Notes under the pieces: model-generated
The model's database searches: none
What the model was told of the DNA's origin: nothing
Seen by the model: the letters and a program-made list of their open reading frames with translations, nothing else
Part shown: one piece after another, positions 55,759 through 63,323 of the stretch
How positions within the stretch are numbered: position 1 is the first letter of the stretch
Layout: each line of letters starts with the position of its first letter
NCBI GenBank assembly: GCA_029550525.1
Contig: JAKPHF010000049.1
Coordinates: forward strand, 124,001-188,000
Origin: Planctomycetota bacterium
Lineage (GTDB): Bacteria; Planctomycetota; Phycisphaerae; UBA1845; PWPN01
Length of the DNA: 64,000 bases
Reading direction: 5' to 3'
Made by a program: the position numbers and the translations under genes

Positions 55759-58638
55759 TCAGGTCGCGTCCGGGCCCGCGAGCACCCGCTGAATGGCGCG
55801 GAACAGATCCTCCTCTTCGGCGGGCTTGACCAGGTACTCGGAAAACCCCGCCCGCTTACACAGATTGATGAGCGCTTCGCTGGCGTGGCCGCTGAGGGCA
55901 ACCCCCTTGATAGGCCGGCGGGCCCGCAACTGCCGGATCAGACTGATGCCGCTTCCGTCGGGCAGGCCGACGTCGCTGATGACCAGGTCGAACGGACGAG
56001 TCTCGAACATCTCCAGCGCCTGCGCAATGCTGTGGACGGTCAGAACCTCGAACCCTTGCTTCTCGAGAAACACCTCGATCATCTCTGCGACGTCCCGGTT
56101 GTCCTCGACCACCAGCAGCCGAGCGGCGACGTGCGTGCCGGGTGCGGGCATGACCGCGCTGGCGGTTTCGGTGTGGGGGTCCGCGCGCCGCGCCTCGTCG
56201 CCGATTTGTGCCTCCGGAGCCGGCATCGCCCGGCGACTGTCCCGGGGGCGCCCGGTCAGCGTGCCCACGACGGAGATCAGTTCGGCGGCGGTCAGGGGTT
56301 TGGACAAGTGGGCCTGGTAGCCCGACAGGACGGCACGAGCCCGGTCTTCCGGACGGGTCAGCGCGGTCAGGGCGGCCGCGGGAGTCGAGTGCATCTGGCC
56401 GGCCTCTCGTTCGCGAATCTCCTGGATGAACTGATAGCCGTCCTTCCCCGGCATGCTGATGTCGCTGATGATCAGATCGGGTCTAAACGACTCGTACAGT
56501 TCCAAAGCCTCGTCTGCGGAGTTGGCAGTAGCTATCTTGGCGCCGCAATCTTCCAGGACACGCTGGGCGAGGCTGCACGCGTCCGGATCGTCATCCACCA
56601 CCAGGATTCTGAGCCCGTTGAACGCCTGAGGACCGCCCGGCGGCATGCGGACGCGGGTCAGATCGGTGCTGGGCATCGGGTCGCTTTCGGCGTCACTGTC
56701 CTGGACGATGGGGGCGACGGGCAGTCTGACGGTGAACGTGGTTCCGCGGCCCTCACCATCGCTGTGAGCCTGCACGGTCCCGCCGTGCAGCTCGACCAGG
56801 TTCTTGACAATCGACAGACCAAGTCCCAGCCCGGTGTGTGCCCGGCCGACGGAACTGTCGGCCTGGCGAAAGCGGTCGAACATGAACGGCAGGAACTCGG
56901 GCCTGATGCCGATGCCGGTATCGGCCACGACGATCTCCACGGACGAGCCGCTTCGCCGGAGGGAGATGCTCACCTTTCCGCCCTTGGGCGTGAACTTGAT
57001 CGCGTTGGTGAGCAGATTCCAGACCACCTGTTGGAGTCGATTGGGGTCGCCGCGGGTGGGGCCGACGTGGGCATCGACGTTTCGCACCAGCTCGATATTC
57101 TTGACCTGGGCTGCCGGCACGACGGCTTCAATGGCCGAGTTCACCACGATGGGCAGTTCGATATTCTGCATCTCCAGGCGGATCTTGCCCGAGATGATCC
57201 GGCTCATGTCCAACAGGTCCTCGATGAGCCGAGCTTGCACTTTGGCGTTTCGCTGGATGATTTCGGTGGCCTGGGCGGCCTCGCCTTGCAGTCCGGCCCG
57301 GGTGAGCATCTGCGACCAGCCGAGGATCGCGTTGAGCGGCGTCCGCAATTCGTGCGAGACGGTCGCCAGGAACATGTCCTTGAGTCGATTGGCTCGCTCG
57401 GCCTCGTTGCGAGCGGCTCGCTCGGCTTCCAGCAACTGCAGCCGCTCCTGCTCGCTCTGCTTGCGGCTGGTGATGTCCACGATGGTCGCCAGCACGAGCA
57501 TGCCTTCCTCGCTTTCGGTCGGGCTCAGCCCGATTTCGACCGGGAACTCGGTGCCATCTTTGCGGAGCGCGTACAGGTCGCGGCCTGCTCCCATGGGCCT
57601 GGCCTGCGGGTGCCGGTTGAACTCTTCGCGGTAGATCGGGTGCTTCTCGCGAAATCGCTCCGGGACGAGCTTTTCGACCGGCTGACCGATGAGTTCCGCC
57701 GGTTCGTATCCGAACATCGAGGTCACCCGCGAATTGACCAGGACGATTTTGCCCTGGCGATCCACGAGCAGGACGACGTTCGGCGAGGCTTCCACGGTGA
57801 GTCGAAACCGCATCTCGGCCTGCTTGCGGACGGTGATGTCGCTGCAGGTGCCGACGACCCGCCGGGCCTGGCCGTTTTCGTCGCGAGCGAGAATGTGGCC
57901 TTTCATCTCCAGCCAGCAGATCTTGTCCGTTCGACAGTTGGCGCGGTACTCGACGGCGTAATCAGTGCCCTCGCGCAAAGCACGGTGAATGGTCCGCTCG
58001 AGCATTTCGCGGTCGTCGGGGTGTACGGCTGCCATGAAGGCCTCGAAGGTCTGGCCGAACCCACCCGGCGGCAAGCCGTGAATGCTTTCCAGCGTGTCCG
58101 ACCAGAGCACGCGGCCGGTGGGCACGTCCCAATCCCACGTTCCCACGCCGGTCGCCTGGAGGATGAACCGCAACCGCTCCTGATTCTCGCGGAGCATGGC
58201 TTCCGCACGGCGTCGCTCGGCGATCTCGCGGCTGAGATCCTCGTTCATCTTGGCCAGTCCGGGCGCCGCCAGCGCTCGCGGGGCCACCTGCAGGATGGCG
58301 ATCACCGTGGCCCATGACGCCACGGCGGTGGCGACCTTAGCGATTGCCGAAACCCGATAGATCGGCCACCAGAAGATGGTCGCTTCGATCAAGTGCACCG
58401 TGCCGCAGGTGAAGATGAACGCAGCGAACAGCCAGAAAATACGAGGAAAGGGAAGATCCTTGCGGCGAATGACCAGGTAAGCCAGGACGAAGGGGATGGT
58501 GGTGTACGCTCCCCAGGTGGCTATATCGGCGATGATATGAGTCCAGCCGTGAACGCTGCTCCAGTTGCCGCAATGCCACCGGGACGGGAAATCGGAGGTA
58601 TCAAAGAGCAGACGCAGAAACTCGGGCATTGACTCCAC
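55759..58638 (-). CDS. hybrid histidine kinase with an ethylene-receptor-like N-terminal domain
   Basis: A 959-residue hybrid kinase. Residues 30-120 form three membrane helices with Asp38, Tyr45, Ile48, Pro49, Ile75, Cys78 and His82. Their mutual spacing equals that of ETR1 Asp25, Tyr32, Ile35, Pro36, Ile62, Cys65 and His69, including FIFTCGTVHLIE against FIVLCGATHLIN; Cys65 and His69 hold the copper that binds ethylene. Next are two PAS domains (about 150-270 and 275-392), a kinase core (FLATVSHELRTPLNAI, His429; LLTNAIKFT; DTGIGI; GLGLGLSIV) and two receivers with LIISDISMPGKDG and LVISDVGLPDGSG. All kinase residues are present. Ethylene sensing is a prediction. It is a paralogue of the frameshifted kinase at 38.8-43.1 kb. 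Confidence 0.92.
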   Translation of the reverse strand: MESMPEFLRLLFDTSDFPSRWHCGNWSSVHGWTHIIADIATWGAYTTIPFVLAYLVIRRKDLPFPRIFWLFAAFIFTCGTVHLIEATIFWWPIYRVSAIAKVATAVASWATVIAILQVAPRALAAPGLAKMNEDLSREIAERRRAEAMLRENQERLRFILQATGVGTWDWDVPTGRVLWSDTLESIHGLPPGGFGQTFEAFMAAVHPDDREMLERTIHRALREGTDYAVEYRANCRTDKICWLEMKGHILARDENGQARRVVGTCSDITVRKQAEMRFRLTVEASPNVVLLVDRQGKIVLVNSRVTSMFGYEPAELIGQPVEKLVPERFREKHPIYREEFNRHPQARPMGAGRDLYALRKDGTEFPVEIGLSPTESEEGMLVLATIVDITSRKQSEQERLQLLEAERAARNEAERANRLKDMFLATVSHELRTPLNAILGWSQMLTRAGLQGEAAQATEIIQRNAKVQARLIEDLLDMSRIISGKIRLEMQNIELPIVVNSAIEAVVPAAQVKNIELVRNVDAHVGPTRGDPNRLQQVVWNLLTNAIKFTPKGGKVSISLRRSGSSVEIVVADTGIGIRPEFLPFMFDRFRQADSSVGRAHTGLGLGLSIVKNLVELHGGTVQAHSDGEGRGTTFTVRLPVAPIVQDSDAESDPMPSTDLTRVRMPPGGPQAFNGLRILVVDDDPDACSLAQRVLEDCGAKIATANSADEALELYESFRPDLIISDISMPGKDGYQFIQEIREREAGQMHSTPAAALTALTRPEDRARAVLSGYQAHLSKPLTAAELISVVGTLTGRPRDSRRAMPAPEAQIGDEARRADPHTETASAVMPAPGTHVAARLLVVEDNRDVAEMIEVFLEKQGFEVLTVHSIAQALEMFETRPFDLVISDVGLPDGSGISLIRQLRARRPIKGVALSGHASEALINLCKRAGFSEYLVKPAEEEDLFRAIQRVLAGPDAT

Positions 58639-58685
58639 CGCTGAACGCCCCTCAGGGGCGACACCGACTCGCGAAAGAACGTCAG

Positions 58686-58691
58686 ATTGTA
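58686..58691 (-). promoter_or_regulatory. -10 box of the ethylene-receptor-like kinase gene
   Basis: TACAAT on the minus strand, 47 bases before the ATG at 58638. No clear -35. A CGCCCC/GGGGCG hairpin (58646-58660) lies in the short leader. Confidence 0.4.
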
Positions 58692-58724
58692 GGCCGAGGA
58701 AGCAGGGTCGGGGTTAACACGAAA

Positions 58725-58751
58725 CCGGAAACGCCGAAGGCGGTTTTCCGG
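58725..58751 (-). terminator. terminator-like hairpin after the EPSP-synthase-like gene
   Basis: On the minus strand CCGGAAA-ACCGCC pairs with GGCG-TTTCCGG with small bulges around a TTC loop, followed by GGTTTCGTGTT. It lies about 70 bases after the stop of the gene ending at 58821. Confidence 0.55.
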
Positions 58752-58820
58752 CCCATCCGAGAGGCGCAGGCGATGGAGCGCGGGACGGGGATCCTCGGCA
58801 TTCAACCGAGTCCGTCCGCG

Positions 58821-59501
58821 TCACTCCCAACCGTCCAACTCGCGGCCGCGATAGCGCTGAGGGGCGGCGATAATGAAGCGGCCGGCGTCTTCGAGGACCG
58901 ACACGTTGAACGTCTCCATGAGCGGGATGAGGTGCTCAATGGCTGAGTGAGTGGCGTTTCTCGCCTCGATCATCACATCGTCGGTGGCGTAGGGAGCCAC
59001 GATGAGAAGGCTCTCGAGAACGGCCGGCGGGCAACCCATGGGCAGGCGAATGGTGCCGCCACGAATCGCGCCAGGCCCGACGTTGATCACCATCCGTCCG
59101 TCGTCGGCCACATCGTGGACCACCGAGGCTCGCAGATCCACCAACGCGCTGAGCAGCGGAACCAGCGGCGCGTCGCCGAGATTCCCGGTGTCGTACGAAA
59201 CGGTATATTGGCCGCGGCCGATGCTGCAGGCCGCCGTCAGCAGGCAGGCCAGCGGGAAGGAGTTGCCGGCGTCGAGTTCGGCGTCGCTGTTGGGCCAGTA
59301 GCCGCCCGTGCCGGCAACGTCAATTCGTTCGGCAACCGGGTCGGCGATCGCAGCCACACCAAGGGCGAGCAGACTGTTGATCAACGACTGCGTAACGGAA
59401 TCAGTCTTGCAGCGGAAAAACTGCGAACGGCCGTCAGCCAGAGCGGCAATCAAGAGGGCGTGTTGGAGTCGGGTTGCGTTTTCCATAGCCACGCCGTTCA
59501 T
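58821..59501 (-). CDS. half-length EPSP-synthase-like protein (catalytic residues lost)
   Basis: A 226-residue protein matching about half of EPSP synthase (AroA). Alignable pieces are HALLIAALADGRSQF, the LDAGNSFPLACLLTAAC region, PLLSALVDLRASV, IRGGTIRLP, PPAVLESLLIVAPYA and HLIPLMETFNVSV. Normal AroA has about 430 residues. The substrate-binding KSxSNR segment is ATRLQH here, the ERP arginine is gone, and the SSQ loop reads CPPA, so shikimate-3-phosphate binding by the usual residues is unlikely. It may be a non-catalytic relative or a repurposed enzyme. M6 at 59486 is an alternative start. Confidence 0.7.
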   Translation of the reverse strand: MNGVAMENATRLQHALLIAALADGRSQFFRCKTDSVTQSLINSLLALGVAAIADPVAERIDVAGTGGYWPNSDAELDAGNSFPLACLLTAACSIGRGQYTVSYDTGNLGDAPLVPLLSALVDLRASVVHDVADDGRMVINVGPGAIRGGTIRLPMGCPPAVLESLLIVAPYATDDVMIEARNATHSAIEHLIPLMETFNVSVLEDAGRFIIAAPQRYRGRELDGWE

Positions 59502-59541
59502 ATCGTCATTCTAGCCCCGCTTCCAGTTGTTGACTTTCGGG

Positions 59542-59560
59542 GGCGGGCGTCTTGCCCGCC
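59542..59560. repeat. GGCGGGC-N5-GCCCGCC hairpin, left member of a pair
   Basis: A perfect seven-base stem with a GTCTT loop in the gap between two minus-strand genes. Together with the hairpin at 59619 it forms an inverted pair: the flanking CGGGGG of this one mirrors the CCCCC of the other. Confidence 0.6.
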
Positions 59561-59618
59561 TCTCGCCGGGCGGGCTGTCTGCCGGACGTCACGATCGGCG
59601 TGCTTTGGGGCAGCTTCA

Positions 59619-59637
59619 GGCGGGCGGCACGCCCGCC
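59619..59637. repeat. GGCGGGC-N5-GCCCGCC hairpin, right member of a pair
   Basis: A perfect seven-base stem with a GGCAC loop, about 60 bases from the first one. The pair resembles the paired palindromes of REP/BIME elements. It lies just after the stop of the MBOAT gene (minus strand). Confidence 0.6.
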
Positions 59638-59647
59638 CCCCAGCCCG

Positions 59648-60928
59648 CTAGAAACCTGCGGCCGTCCGGATCAGTTCAAGGGCTCGCGCGGCGACGCGCA
59701 GGCCGGCATGCTCGATGTCCATCCCGATCAGGATGGTGATAACCTCATAATGCAGCGTGAGGAGCCAAGCGAGGACGGTGGACACGGGGCTTCCCACCAA
59801 TCGCAGGGCGACCAGCCGCCGGTACAGGGGCGATCCGATGGAATGTTGCTGCTTCCAGAACTGCCCCCAGACCCGCAGAACGGCCAAGCCCACGCCCTGG
59901 GCGGTCCCCCAGATCACGTAGCACCAGCAGTTGCCGTGCCACAACCCGCACAGCAAGAACGTCACCGTGAACGCCCAGAAGTAATGCCAGCGGCGGCGGA
60001 CCATAGGTGTGAAGACGTAGTCTCGCAGCCATGCCCCCAGCGTGATGTGCCAGCGCTGCCAGAATTCGGCGATGTTGGAGGAAGACCAGGGATAGTTGAA
60101 GTTCTCGGGCACCACGAAGCCCATCAGCCGTCCGATGCCGATGCTCAACTCCACGTAGCCGCTGATCCACAGGAAGAACGAGAACGGGGCCAGATAAATG
60201 CGGAAGATGAACGCCCCGGCGGACAGTTGGCCGGGGTCGTTGAACAGCACGCCGAGCGGGAAGTTGTTCTTGTCGATCAGGACGGCCACGGCGGCTAGAC
60301 GCACCATGCCGTTGAGCAACCGGCCGGTACCCGCCACCAGCCGCCGTTCGCGGGCCAGCTCGCCTCGCATCTGCTCGACAAAATCGCGATAGCGAAAGAT
60401 GGGGCCCATCCGCAGCGTCGGTGCAAACAGCAGATAGGCGAGCCAGTCAGTCAGGCCGGGCGGCGATAGTTTGAGCCGGCTCACGTCGTTGAGCACATGC
60501 ACCGTCCTGAGGAACATGTAACCCAGGCCGGCCCAGTGCACGTAGAAGTACAGCGGCTCGTGGACCGGAGGGAGCCAGGCCGGCTGCGGGTAGAGGATGA
60601 GCGTTGCATACCCGACGACCAGGAGTGCCAAACCGATCCAGTATGACTGGCCGCGAGCCAGCGTCCGGATGATCGCCCATCCGATGACCGCCAGGACGGC
60701 CAGTGTGATGGTGAATGCCGGCCCCACGGTGGCGACCGTGAGCATGAGGCTGGTGACGGTCAGGTAGTGGGCCCGCCAGCGGCGCGGCACGATCCAGAAC
60801 AGCGGGACGAACACCAGGTAGAACAGCACACCCACGGGACCGCGTGGCACGTCGAAGTCGCCGTGAACGCTATGGATCCAACCTTCCGGCCGAATGGCGA
60901 ATTGAATGAGAGTGTCGGCGAGTATCAA
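59648..60928 (-). CDS. MBOAT-family O-acyltransferase (AlgI-like)
   Basis: A 426-residue polytopic membrane enzyme. Family blocks are FAPTLRMGPIFRYRDF, NIAEFWQRWHITLGAWLRDYVF and the catalytic histidine block LLCGLWHGNCW with His331. AlgI-like MBOAT proteins pass acetyl or acyl groups across the membrane to exopolysaccharide or cell-wall sugars. AlgJ/AlgX-type partners are not adjacent; the SGNH lipoprotein in the atp operon is far away and need not be the partner. The N terminus (about 30 residues) is soluble. Confidence 0.9.
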   Translation of the reverse strand: MILADTLIQFAIRPEGWIHSVHGDFDVPRGPVGVLFYLVFVPLFWIVPRRWRAHYLTVTSLMLTVATVGPAFTITLAVLAVIGWAIIRTLARGQSYWIGLALLVVGYATLILYPQPAWLPPVHEPLYFYVHWAGLGYMFLRTVHVLNDVSRLKLSPPGLTDWLAYLLFAPTLRMGPIFRYRDFVEQMRGELARERRLVAGTGRLLNGMVRLAAVAVLIDKNNFPLGVLFNDPGQLSAGAFIFRIYLAPFSFFLWISGYVELSIGIGRLMGFVVPENFNYPWSSSNIAEFWQRWHITLGAWLRDYVFTPMVRRRWHYFWAFTVTFLLCGLWHGNCWCYVIWGTAQGVGLAVLRVWGQFWKQQHSIGSPLYRRLVALRLVGSPVSTVLAWLLTLHYEVITILIGMDIEHAGLRVAARALELIRTAAGF

Positions 60929-60974
60929 GACGTCATCTTCCCTTCGCGGCGATACCCCGGCAAAGCAGGTAAGA

Positions 60975-61002
60975 TTGCCCGTCAGGGCTGCGTCGCTATA
61001 AT
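60975..61002 (+). promoter_or_regulatory. sigma70-type promoter of the isocitrate dehydrogenase-hemC genes
   Basis: TTGCCC and a perfect TATAAT are separated by 16 bases. The leader to ATG 61160 is about 150 bases and can form a GGCGGCGTTGAACCCCGCCG-type stem near 61109-61130. No known riboswitch was recognised. Confidence 0.65.
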
Positions 61003-61159
61003 CGCGAACCGCGGCCGGAACGCAAGTGCGGCGGTGGCTGCGTCGAAGAATTCAGGAGTGGACGCCCCCGTCAGACAGATCGCGGGTTGGTGTCCCCGTC
61101 GAAAGAATCGGCGGCGTTGAACCCCGCCGCTCGCGGATGGGTGGTTGGAGAGCGCGTTC

Positions 61160-62176
61160 ATGATGCACACAGTTTGTCTGCTCCCGGGCGACGGAATCGG
61201 GCCGGAGGTCACGTCAGCGGCTCGGCGGGTCATCGACGAGTCGGGAGCGAACATCGAGTGGGTGCCGTTGCCACTCGGCGCGACGGGAGTGGAATTGGGC
61301 GGCAGTCCCTTGCCTCAGCGGACGCTGGCGGCGGTGGCCGGGCACGGCGTGGCCCTCAAGGGGCCCGTGACCACGCCCATCGGCAAGGGCTACGAGAGCG
61401 TCAACGTGCGGCTTCGCAAGAAGCTCAACCTCTTCGCCGCCGTCCGACCCGTGCGGAACCTGCCGGGGATCGAGTCGCGGTTCTCGGACGTCGAACTGGT
61501 CATCATCCGCGAGAACACCGAGGGACTGTACTCGGGCCTGGAAAACGAAGTGGTTCCAGGCGTGGTGCAGAGCCTCAAGATCGTGTCCGAGGCCGCCTCG
61601 TTGCGAATCGCTCACTTCGCCTTCGAGTACGCCGTGAACCGTGGCCGCAAAAAGGTCACGTGCTTCCATAAAGCGAACATCATGAAGAAGTCCGACGGGT
61701 TGTTCCTCGAGTGCGCCCGTCGCGTCGCCCAGAAATACGCCGACCGGGTGCAGTACGACGAAATGATCATCGACAACGGCTGCATGCAGTTGGTACGGGA
61801 TCCCTCGCAGTTCGACGTGCTGTTGCTGGAGAATCTGTACGGCGACATCGTCAGCGACCTGGCGGCCGGGCTCGTGGGCGGGCTCGGCGTGGTGCCCGGG
61901 GCGAACATCGGCGAGAAGTGCGCGGTGTTCGAACCGGTGCACGGCTCGGCGCCGACCATCGCCCGCAAGGGACTGGCCAACCCGCTCGCCTGCATCATGA
62001 GCGGCGTGATGATGCTCAATCATCTCGGTGAAACGGTGGCTGCCCAGCGCATCCGCGACGCCTACAACAAGGTGTTGGCGGAGCGCGACCTTTCGGTGCT
62101 CACGCCGGATATCGGCGGAACGGGCACCACACAGTCGTTCACCGACGCGATCATCGCGGCGATGAAAAAGCCGTAA
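61160..62176 (+). CDS. isocitrate/isopropylmalate-family dehydrogenase, NAD-type isocitrate dehydrogenase
   Basis: A beta-decarboxylating dehydrogenase of 338 residues. Motifs are the N-terminal LLPGDGIGPEV, KGPVTTPIGKGYESVNVRLRK (substrate loop), RENTEGLYSGLE, the catalytic Lys in KANIMKKSDG, the metal aspartates in YGDIVSDLAAGL, and HGSAPTIARKGLANP. The GYESVNVRLRKKLNLFA wording is that of mitochondrial-type NAD-isocitrate dehydrogenases rather than LeuB. So it probably oxidises isocitrate to 2-oxoglutarate in the TCA cycle; homoisocitrate dehydrogenase is an alternative. ATG 61160 has GGAGAG seven bases upstream. hemC follows after 62 bp. Confidence 0.88.
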   Translation: MMHTVCLLPGDGIGPEVTSAARRVIDESGANIEWVPLPLGATGVELGGSPLPQRTLAAVAGHGVALKGPVTTPIGKGYESVNVRLRKKLNLFAAVRPVRNLPGIESRFSDVELVIIRENTEGLYSGLENEVVPGVVQSLKIVSEAASLRIAHFAFEYAVNRGRKKVTCFHKANIMKKSDGLFLECARRVAQKYADRVQYDEMIIDNGCMQLVRDPSQFDVLLLENLYGDIVSDLAAGLVGGLGVVPGANIGEKCAVFEPVHGSAPTIARKGLANPLACIMSGVMMLNHLGETVAAQRIRDAYNKVLAERDLSVLTPDIGGTGTTQSFTDAIIAAMKKP

Positions 62177-62238
62177 GAACCGGGGGCCAGGGCCTGGAGG
62201 GCGGGGCGGGCCCCGGGCGGGGCGGGCAGGACTTCATC

Positions 62239-63192
62239 TTGAGCACTACCCAGGACAAACTGGTCGTCGGGACGCGCGGTTCGCTGCTGGCCCGCACGCA
62301 AACGCAATGGGTGATTGATCGCTTGTTAGCCGCGCATCCGGGTCTGGAGGTTGAGACCCGCGTCATTACCACGCAGGGCGATCGGCAGCAGGATCGACCA
62401 CTGCCCGAAATCGGCGGCAAAGGGCTGTTCACCGAGGAACTCGAGGCGGCCCTGTTGGACGGCTCCATCGATCTGGCCGTGCATTCCACCAAGGATCTTC
62501 CGACCGAGCTCAAAAACGGTTTGGCCATCCTGGCCTACCCGACCCGCGAGGATCCGCGCGACGCGTGGATCTCGGCCGACGGCACGCGTTTCGAGGATAT
62601 TCCGCCCGGCAGCGTCGTGGGCACGACCAGCCTGCGCCGGCAGGCTCAACTGCTCATGCGGCGGCCGGACATCACGTTCGTCGGCCTGCGCGGTAACATC
62701 GACACCCGCATTCGTAAAGTGCAGCGAGGCGACTGCGTCGGAGCCGTGCTGGCCATGTCGGGCCTCAAACGAGCGGCATTGGAGAGCCACGTCACGCATC
62801 CCTTCGAGCCGGCCGACATGCTGCCCGCGCCGGGCCAGGGCGCGCTGGCCGTTGAGGGGCGTGCAAACGACAGCCGCCTGGCGGCTTATCTGGCACCGTT
62901 GCACGATCACGCCACGGCCGCGGCAGTCAACTGCGAGCGGCGGGTGCTGAGCAGCCTCGACGCCGGCTGCCGGGCACCGGTGGCAGTGTACGCGACGGTG
63001 GCAGGCGAGCTGCTCACGTGTCATGCCCTCGTGGCCAGCCCGGACGGTAAGCGTCACGTGAAGGCGCAGAGCGAAAAACCCGTTGCCCAGTTCGAAGAAG
63101 CGGCAATGGAGATCGTCGCTGCCCTCGAGGCCGCCGGCGCGGACGAGATCATCGCCGAATGTCGCAACCCCGGCTCCGCGTCGGGGAGTTAG
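62239..63192 (+). CDS. hemC: hydroxymethylbilane synthase (porphobilinogen deaminase)
   Basis: A haem-pathway enzyme of 317 residues that joins four porphobilinogens into hydroxymethylbilane. It shows GTRGSLLARTQT, EIGGKGLFTEELE, the catalytic Asp86 in HSTKDLP, TTSLRRQAQLL, LRGNIDTRIRK, and the dipyrromethane cofactor Cys244 in LDAGCRAPVAVYA. All critical residues are present. The start is TTG 62239; GCAGGA lies upstream and no ATG precedes the first strand. It is downstream of the isocitrate dehydrogenase gene and probably uses the same promoter. Confidence 0.96.
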   Translation: MSTTQDKLVVGTRGSLLARTQTQWVIDRLLAAHPGLEVETRVITTQGDRQQDRPLPEIGGKGLFTEELEAALLDGSIDLAVHSTKDLPTELKNGLAILAYPTREDPRDAWISADGTRFEDIPPGSVVGTTSLRRQAQLLMRRPDITFVGLRGNIDTRIRKVQRGDCVGAVLAMSGLKRAALESHVTHPFEPADMLPAPGQGALAVEGRANDSRLAAYLAPLHDHATAAAVNCERRVLSSLDAGCRAPVAVYATVAGELLTCHALVASPDGKRHVKAQSEKPVAQFEEAAMEIVAALEAAGADEIIAECRNPGSASGS

Positions 63193-63195
63193 AAG

Positions 63196-63300
63196 ACGCT
63201 TTCAACTCTCAGCTGTCAGCTCTCGGCTATCAGCTATCAGTTGTCAGTCAGTTTTCTGGCTCATAGCCTATAGCTCACAGCTCATAGCTCATAGCTCATT
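63196..63300. repeat. composite AGCT-type repeat, copy 7
   Basis: The left arm has CTCTCAGCTGTCAGCTCTCGG and further units. A centre of about 20 bases (GTCAGTCAGTTTTCTGG) follows, then the right arm CTCATAGCCTATAGCTCACAG and several CTCATAG units. It lies between hemC and the last gene. Confidence 0.8.
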
Positions 63301-63323
63301 ATCGTGATTCCCGAGGTGATGGC

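Noticed and set aside
55678-58317. 879-codon plus-strand open frame opposite the ethylene-receptor-like kinase
   Set aside because: Shadow of a gene with complete kinase and receiver motifs; no recognisable domain in the plus frame.
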